Part shown: one piece after another, positions 61,101 to 62,272 of the stretch
How positions within the stretch are numbered: the stretch's first letter is position 1
Layout: each line of letters begins with the position of its first letter
Assembly (NCBI GenBank): GCA_023375785.1
Contig: SZWC01004980.1
Coordinates: forward strand, 3,149-65,420
Source of the DNA: Penium margaritaceum
Taxonomy: Eukaryota > Streptophyta > Zygnematophyceae > Desmidiales > Peniaceae
Reading direction: 5' to 3'
Length of the DNA stretch: 62,272 nt
Notes under the pieces: model-generated
The model's input: the letters and a program-made list of their open reading frames with translations, nothing else
Told to the model about the DNA's origin: nothing
Databases searched by the model: none
Translations under genes and position numbers: made by a program

Positions 61101-62272
61101 TGACCACTGTGTTTCTGACCACTGTGTTTATGACCACTGTGTTAATGACCAGTGTGTTTTTTACCACAGTGTTTCTGACCATTGTGTTTCTGACCAGTGT
61201 GTTTCTGACCAGTGTGTTTCTGACCATTGTGCTTGTGACTAGTGTGTTTCTGACCTATGATTCCGACCACTGTGTTTCTGATAATTGTGTTTCTGACCAG
61301 TGTGTTTTTGACCAGTGTGTTTCTGACCACTGTGTTTCTGACCACTGTGTTTCTGACCAGTGTGTTTCTGACTTTGGTGCTTCTGACCACCGTGTTTCTG
61401 ACAACTGTGTTTCTGACCACTGTGTTTCCGACCAGTGTGTTCCTGACCACTGTGTTTCTGACCACTCTGTTTCAGACCAGTGTGTTTCTGACCACTATAA
61501 TGCTGACCACTGTGCCTCTGACCAGTGTGTTTCTGACCACTGTGTTGGTGACCACTGTGTTTTCTACCACTGTGTTTCTGACCAGTGTGTGTCTGCCCAG
61601 AGTGTTTCTGACCACTGTGTTTCTGGCCACTGTGTTTCTGACGTGTGTATTTCTGAGAAGTTCGTTTCTGACCAGTGTGTTTCTGACCACTGTGTTTGTG
61701 ACTAGTGTTTTTCTGACCTGTGTTTTTGACCACTGTGTTTCTGACTAATGTGTTTCTGACCAGTGTGTTTCTGGCCAGTGTGTTTCTGACCACTGTGTTT
61801 CTGACCACTGTGTTTCTGACCAGTGTGTTTCTGACCTTTGTGCTTCTGACCACCGTGTTTCTGACCACTGTGTTTCTGACCACTGCGGTTTTGACCAGTG
61901 TGTATTTGACCACTCTGTTTCTGACCACTGTGTTTCCGACCAGTGTGTTCCTGACCACTGTGTTTCTGACAACTCTGTTTCAGACCAGTGTGTTTCTGAC
62001 CACTATAATGCTGACCACTGTGCCTCTGACCGGTGTGTTTTTGACCACTGTGTTTGTGACCAATGTGTTTTCTACCACTGTATTTCTGACCAGTGTGTGT
62101 CTGCCCAGTGTGTTTCTGACCACTGTGTTTCTGACCACTGTGTTTTTGACCACTGTGTTTCTGACCACTGTGTTTCTTTCCAGTGTGTTTCTGACCACTG
62201 TGTTTCTGACCAGTGTGTTTCTGACCAGTGTGTTTCTGACCAGTGTGTTTCTGACCAGTGTGTTTCTGACCA

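Larger units (their letters stand above)
49313..62272 (+). repeat. 15-bp satellite array, right block
   Basis: Plus-oriented monomers continue from the switch to the end of the window and beyond. Apart from the homogeneous block at 51173-52372 it is diverged satellite with short internal duplications, for example 225 bp apart near 50021 and 50246, 150 bp apart near 54681 and 54831, 180 bp apart near 56946 and 57126. No gene candidate. Confidence 0.97.

Noticed and set aside
1-62272. Telomeric repeat
   Set aside because: The 15-bp monomer does not resemble known TTAGGG/TTTAGGG-type repeats.

Overview
The window is eukaryotic nuclear DNA made of two very different parts. About 53 kb is a 15-bp minisatellite with monomer TGTGTTTCTGACCAC or TGTGTTTCTGACCAG (complement CTGGTCAGAAACACA). 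It runs off both ends of the window. Because 15 is a multiple of 3 and the monomer has a stop in only one of its six frames, the satellite produces very long ORFs in five frames. I treat all of these as artefacts of the repeat, not genes.

The other part is a single 9.1-kb unique, CpG-rich block at about 34389-43510. Its supportable coding is all on the minus strand. From 43495 down to a TGA at 35331-35333 it reads like one very long polyprotein: a Pro/Gln-rich N-terminus, a Ty3/gypsy-type Gag with a CCHC zinc knuckle, a poly-Pro run encoded by a 48-nt G homopolymer, a low-complexity linker, an unrecognised domain of about 225 residues, an Ala/Glu-rich coiled coil, a complete HHCC + DD35E integrase, an SH3-like integrase C-terminal segment, a Gln/Glu-rich linker, several Cys-rich PHD-like zinc modules, and a basic tail. 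I see no protease, reverse transcriptase or RNase H. No LTR pair could be confirmed.

Two kinds of interruption break this coding. (1) At least ten in-frame stop codons are TAG or TAA and none is TGA; each sits where Gln (CAG/CAA) would fit, and the first TGA in the coding frame is at the end. This suggests either Gln-codon decay or a nuclear code in which UAR means Gln. (2) Four well-supported, and perhaps seven, one-base frame changes occur, all in the same sense. That pattern suggests systematic single-base deletions from sequencing error or decay.

Layout: 1-34388 satellite, plus orientation, with several perfectly homogeneous higher-order blocks; 34389-43510 retroelement block; 43511-49312 satellite in the opposite orientation, with a 75-N assembly gap at 47127-47201; 49313-62272 satellite in plus orientation again. 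The simplest reading is a 14.9-kb inversion, or misjoin, containing the element plus 5.8 kb of satellite. The organism cannot be named from this sequence. A plant or green-algal nuclear genome is my guess, and if the UAR=Gln reading is correct, ulvophyte algae would be an obvious group to test.
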